Part shown: positions 61,735-64,000 of the stretch, piece after piece
Position numbering within the stretch: the first letter of the stretch is position 1
Layout: the number at the start of each line of letters is the position of its first letter
Assembly (NCBI GenBank): GCA_034667225.1
Contig: JAXDKG010000051.1
Span: forward strand, 62,001 to 126,000
Direction: 5' to 3'
Origin: DATMER01 sp034667225
GTDB lineage: Bacteria; Acidobacteriota; Thermoanaerobaculia; Multivoradales; UBA5704
Length of the DNA stretch: 64,000 bases
Position numbers and translations under genes: made by a program
The notes under the pieces: model-generated
The model's input: the letters and a program-made list of their open reading frames with translations, nothing else
The model's database searches: none
Told to the model about the DNA's origin: nothing

Positions 61735-62222
61735 CCGGTTTCATGGGGTCGGGCAAGACCGCGGTTGGCCGGATCCTGGCGGAGCGGCTCGGGGTGCCAT
61801 TCATGGACCTCGACTCGGAGGTCGAGCAGCGGGCGGGAATGACGGTGCGGGAGATTTTCGAGCTCCACGGCGAGCCGGCGTTCCGCGGCCTGGAGCAGGA
61901 GGCGCTGCGGGGGACCGGAGAGCTGCCGGACGTGGTGGTGGCGACCGGGGGCGGCACGGTGACGTTCGAGGCGAACGCCCGCTGGATCCGGGCGAACGGC
62001 GTTTCGGTCTGGCTGAACCCGCCGTTCGCCACGATCGTCTCCCGGATCGGGTCGCTGGGGAAACAGGACCGGCCGCTCTTCCGGGACGAGACCCAGGCCC
62101 TGGCCCTCTACCGCGAGCGGCTGCCCGCCTACCGGCAGGCGGACCTGACGGTGGACGTGGCACCCGCCGAGCAGCCGGAGGAGATCGCGGCACGAATAGC
62201 GCTTTTCTTGAAGACATCATGA
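61719..62222 (+). CDS. aroK: Shikimate kinase
   Basis: 167 residues. Walker A TGFMGSGKTAVGRILAERLG, DLDSEVEQRAGMTVREIFE, ATGGGTVTFE and the lid RPLFR (LGKQDRPLFRDE). It phosphorylates shikimate in aromatic amino acid synthesis. GTG start 61719, overlapping the end of the ThiE-like gene by 16 nt. Confidence 0.95.
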   Translation: MRVYLTGFMGSGKTAVGRILAERLGVPFMDLDSEVEQRAGMTVREIFELHGEPAFRGLEQEALRGTGELPDVVVATGGGTVTFEANARWIRANGVSVWLNPPFATIVSRIGSLGKQDRPLFRDETQALALYRERLPAYRQADLTVDVAPAEQPEEIAARIALFLKTS

Positions 62223-62235
62223 TTGGGGGAGGACG

Positions 62236-62979
62236 TTGCGTTACCTGATCCTGTCAGACATGCATGCCAACTGGGATGCCTTCGAGGTCGTCCTGCGGCG
62301 GGCCCGGCGCAAGCGTTTCGACGCAGTGCTGGTGCTCGGGGACCTGGTCGGCTACGGCGGCGCGCCGAACCAGGTGGTGGAGGCGGTGCGCGAGCTGGGT
62401 CCCCGGCTGCACACGGTCCGGGGCAACCACGACAAGGTCGTGACGGGGATCGACAGCGGCTCCAACTTCAACCAGACCGCGCTGATCGCCGCGCAGTGGA
62501 CGACCACCCGCCTCACCCCTTCCAACCTGCGCTACGTCCGCGACCTGCCCCGGGGGCCGATCCGGATCGAGGAGGGCCTGGCGATCTGCCACGGCTCGCC
62601 GCTCGACGAGGACACCTACGTCTTTTCCGATGTGGACGCCTGGGAGATCTTTGCCTCGTTCGCGGTGCCGGTGACCTTCTTCGGCCACACGCACATCCCT
62701 TCGGTCTTTTCGCTGGAGGGGAGGGCGCTCGGAGTGAGGGCGCTGCGCGGCAACGCGGGCACGCTGCATCTGCACCCGGAAGGCCGCTACCTGGTCAACC
62801 CGGGCTCCATCGGCCAGCCGCGGGACCGCGACCCCCGGGCCTCGTACATGACCTACGACAGCGAGCGCCGGATCGTGCGCTGGCACCGGATCGACTACCC
62901 GATCGCCGAGGCCCAGCGGCGCATCCGCAAGGCGGGGCTGCCGGGGTCGTTGGCCGATCGGTTGGCGGTCGGGGCCTAG
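62236..62979 (+). CDS. Calcineurin-like metallophosphoesterase
   Basis: 247 residues, a YfcE/YmdB-like dimetal phosphoesterase. Metal ligands: Asp8 and His10 (LSDMHANWD), LGDLVGYG, RGNHDK, ICHGSP and FGHTHIP. The substrate is unknown; many relatives hydrolyse cyclic nucleotides or nucleotide-linked phosphodiesters. The start is TTG 62236. It converges with ccmF after 3 nt. Confidence 0.9.
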   Translation: MRYLILSDMHANWDAFEVVLRRARRKRFDAVLVLGDLVGYGGAPNQVVEAVRELGPRLHTVRGNHDKVVTGIDSGSNFNQTALIAAQWTTTRLTPSNLRYVRDLPRGPIRIEEGLAICHGSPLDEDTYVFSDVDAWEIFASFAVPVTFFGHTHIPSVFSLEGRALGVRALRGNAGTLHLHPEGRYLVNPGSIGQPRDRDPRASYMTYDSERRIVRWHRIDYPIAEAQRRIRKAGLPGSLADRLAVGA

Positions 62980-62982
62980 CCT

Positions 62983-64000
62983 TTACTCCGCCATCGAAGC
63001 CAGCACCGCCTCCCGCTTCCGCACCTGCCGGAGGCGGTTGAACGTGGCCACGGCGCCGCCGATCAGCACGAGGTAGAGGCCGTACCAGACGAGCTGGATC
63101 AGCGGCTTGCGGGTGACGTCGATCGACAGCTTCGCCGGGTTCGAGATCCCGGTCACCTGGAACTGCACCGCGCCTTCCGACGCATTGATCCCCGAAACGA
63201 AGATCGCCCCGCCGCCGGGCAGGTTCATGGGCGGCGTGTCCACCGCTCCGTTCGCCGGGTTCAGCCGGTAGATCGGCTTGAGCGTGACCGGCCTGCCGTT
63301 GCGGGTGATCTCGACCTCCGTGCCGATCGTCACCATCCCGCCGGACGCCATCTGCGCCATGGCGTTGCCCTGCGCGTTCAGGTCGAAGCCCACGAAGCGG
63401 ATGTCCATGCCGCCGATCTTGCCGCTCTCCCCCTTGGCGAGCTGCACCTGCGGCTGGCCGGGATCGAAATCGATGGGCGACACGTACAGGTCCTGGAACA
63501 GCGTGCTCCGGATGTCCGGGTTCGCCATGACCTGCCGGGTGCGGTCGTTCATGAACAGCTTCGGGTAGACGAAGAACGGCTTGCGGCCGGGCTGCGTCAC
63601 CAGGATCTCCATCTTCTCCTTCTCACGCCCGACGCGCGGGATGAACTTGGTGAAGGTGAGCGTCGTGTCGCCCAGCTTCTTGGGCGTGCCCATCTGCAGC
63701 GTGATCTTGGTGCTCTCGTCGTAGGCCGACGAAGCCAGGAAGCCCAGCAGGATCACCCCGACACCCACGTGCGCGAGGTAGCCGCCGGCCGCCGCGACCC
63801 CCACGGACCGCGCGCGGGTCACGGTCTTGTGGATGTTCGTGGCCAGGGCCAGAGACGCCAGGAACACGAACAGCAGATGGAAGGGGTCGCGCACCTGCCA
63901 GGCGCCCGCGGCCACCGTCATCGCCAGGGCGAAGAGCCCCGGCAGGATCAGCTTGCGCAGCAACGCCTTGGGATCGTCGCCGCGCCAGGTCAGGTACGGG
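62983..64000 (-). CDS. Cytochrome c maturation protein CcmF-like, partial (5' end outside the window)
   Basis: The reading frame continues through the window edge. The visible 3' part shows membrane helices (KLILPGLFALAMTVAAGA, then LLFVFLASLALATNI), the CcmF-type GGYLAHVGVGVILLG motif, a large periplasmic domain and a last helix (VWYGLYLVLIGGAVATF). CcmF is the haem lyase of the system I cytochrome c pathway. An internal ATG at 63963 is not its true start. Other ccm genes are not in the window. Confidence 0.8.
   Translation of the reverse strand, partial: PYLTWRGDDPKALLRKLILPGLFALAMTVAAGAWQVRDPFHLLFVFLASLALATNIHKTVTRARSVGVAAAGGYLAHVGVGVILLGFLASSAYDESTKITLQMGTPKKLGDTTLTFTKFIPRVGREKEKMEILVTQPGRKPFFVYPKLFMNDRTRQVMANPDIRSTLFQDLYVSPIDFDPGQPQVQLAKGESGKIGGMDIRFVGFDLNAQGNAMAQMASGGMVTIGTEVEITRNGRPVTLKPIYRLNPANGAVDTPPMNLPGGGAIFVSGINASEGAVQFQVTGISNPAKLSIDVTRKPLIQLVWYGLYLVLIGGAVATFNRLRQVRKREAVLASMAE

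Overview
The window is 64 kb of strongly GC-rich, densely coded bacterial chromosome. Genes are tightly packed on both strands with many 4-nt ATGA/GTGA overlaps. There are no phage genes, transposases, rRNAs or tRNAs that I could recognise. The organism looks like a Gram-negative with an outer membrane: LolA, an Oar-like TonB-dependent receptor, the PilMNOPQ pilus machine with its secretin, and many lipoproteins. The mix of an Oar-like receptor with an N-terminal carboxypeptidase-regulatory domain, an archaeal/fungal-type Asd, a FYDLN-acid protein and IPT/Ig-domain lipoproteins suggests Acidobacteriota, possibly a Thermoanaerobaculia/Holophagae-like lineage. That placement is inference from gene content, not a search.

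Layout. 1-9.6 kb: DUF892 ferritin-like protein, TPR/zinc-finger protein, a rhodanese plus SufE pair, a membrane protein with its winged-helix regulator, an ankyrin protein with UppS, HtpG, and a degenerate short aminotransferase-like gene. 9.9-16.3 kb: one minus-strand lysine/DAP operon read as DUF6883, DUF4926, M20 desuccinylase, asd, lysC, dapB, dapA, dapD. 16.3-28.8 kb: a C39-like protease with a truncated paralogue, an S41 protease, an ABC-F ATPase, FabI, ManC, TrmB and an S9 peptidase. 29-41 kb: an ABC exporter, a TIGR01777 epimerase, a SRPBCC protein, the Oar-like receptor, an HD phosphohydrolase, a LON-domain protein, a TatT-like protein, a CDF transporter and folK with FYDLN. 40-48 kb: lolA, tgt, yajC-secD-secF, a Rel-type (p)ppGpp synthetase/hydrolase and rpmB. 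48-57.5 kb: pilMNOPQ followed by three surface lipoproteins. 57.6-64 kb: a TPR protein, a roadblock protein, accB, accC, thiE-like, aroK, a metallophosphoesterase and the 3' part of a ccmF-like gene cut by the window edge.

The most unusual signal is non-coding. Four tandem arrays of short units (20 or 21 bp, about two DNA helical turns) lie at about 9.7, 18.0, 27.5 and 39.3 kb. Each array has its own unrelated unit sequence, but all are built of alternating dyad-symmetric half-units, and all four sit exactly between convergent genes, running up to or into the flanking stop codons. None lies in a divergent or co-directional gap, and every convergent gap longer than about 115 bp in the window holds one. 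They are not CRISPRs and are unlikely to be coding. They resemble a lineage-specific, locally homogenised analogue of BIME/REP elements at 3' ends. Other points of interest are a folK gene with no canonical start codon, a 46-bp perfect inverted repeat behind the CDF gene, a SecF with a helix-hairpin-helix-like insertion, a DUF6883/DUF4926 pair heading the lysine operon, and an ABC exporter with Asp in place of the catalytic Glu.
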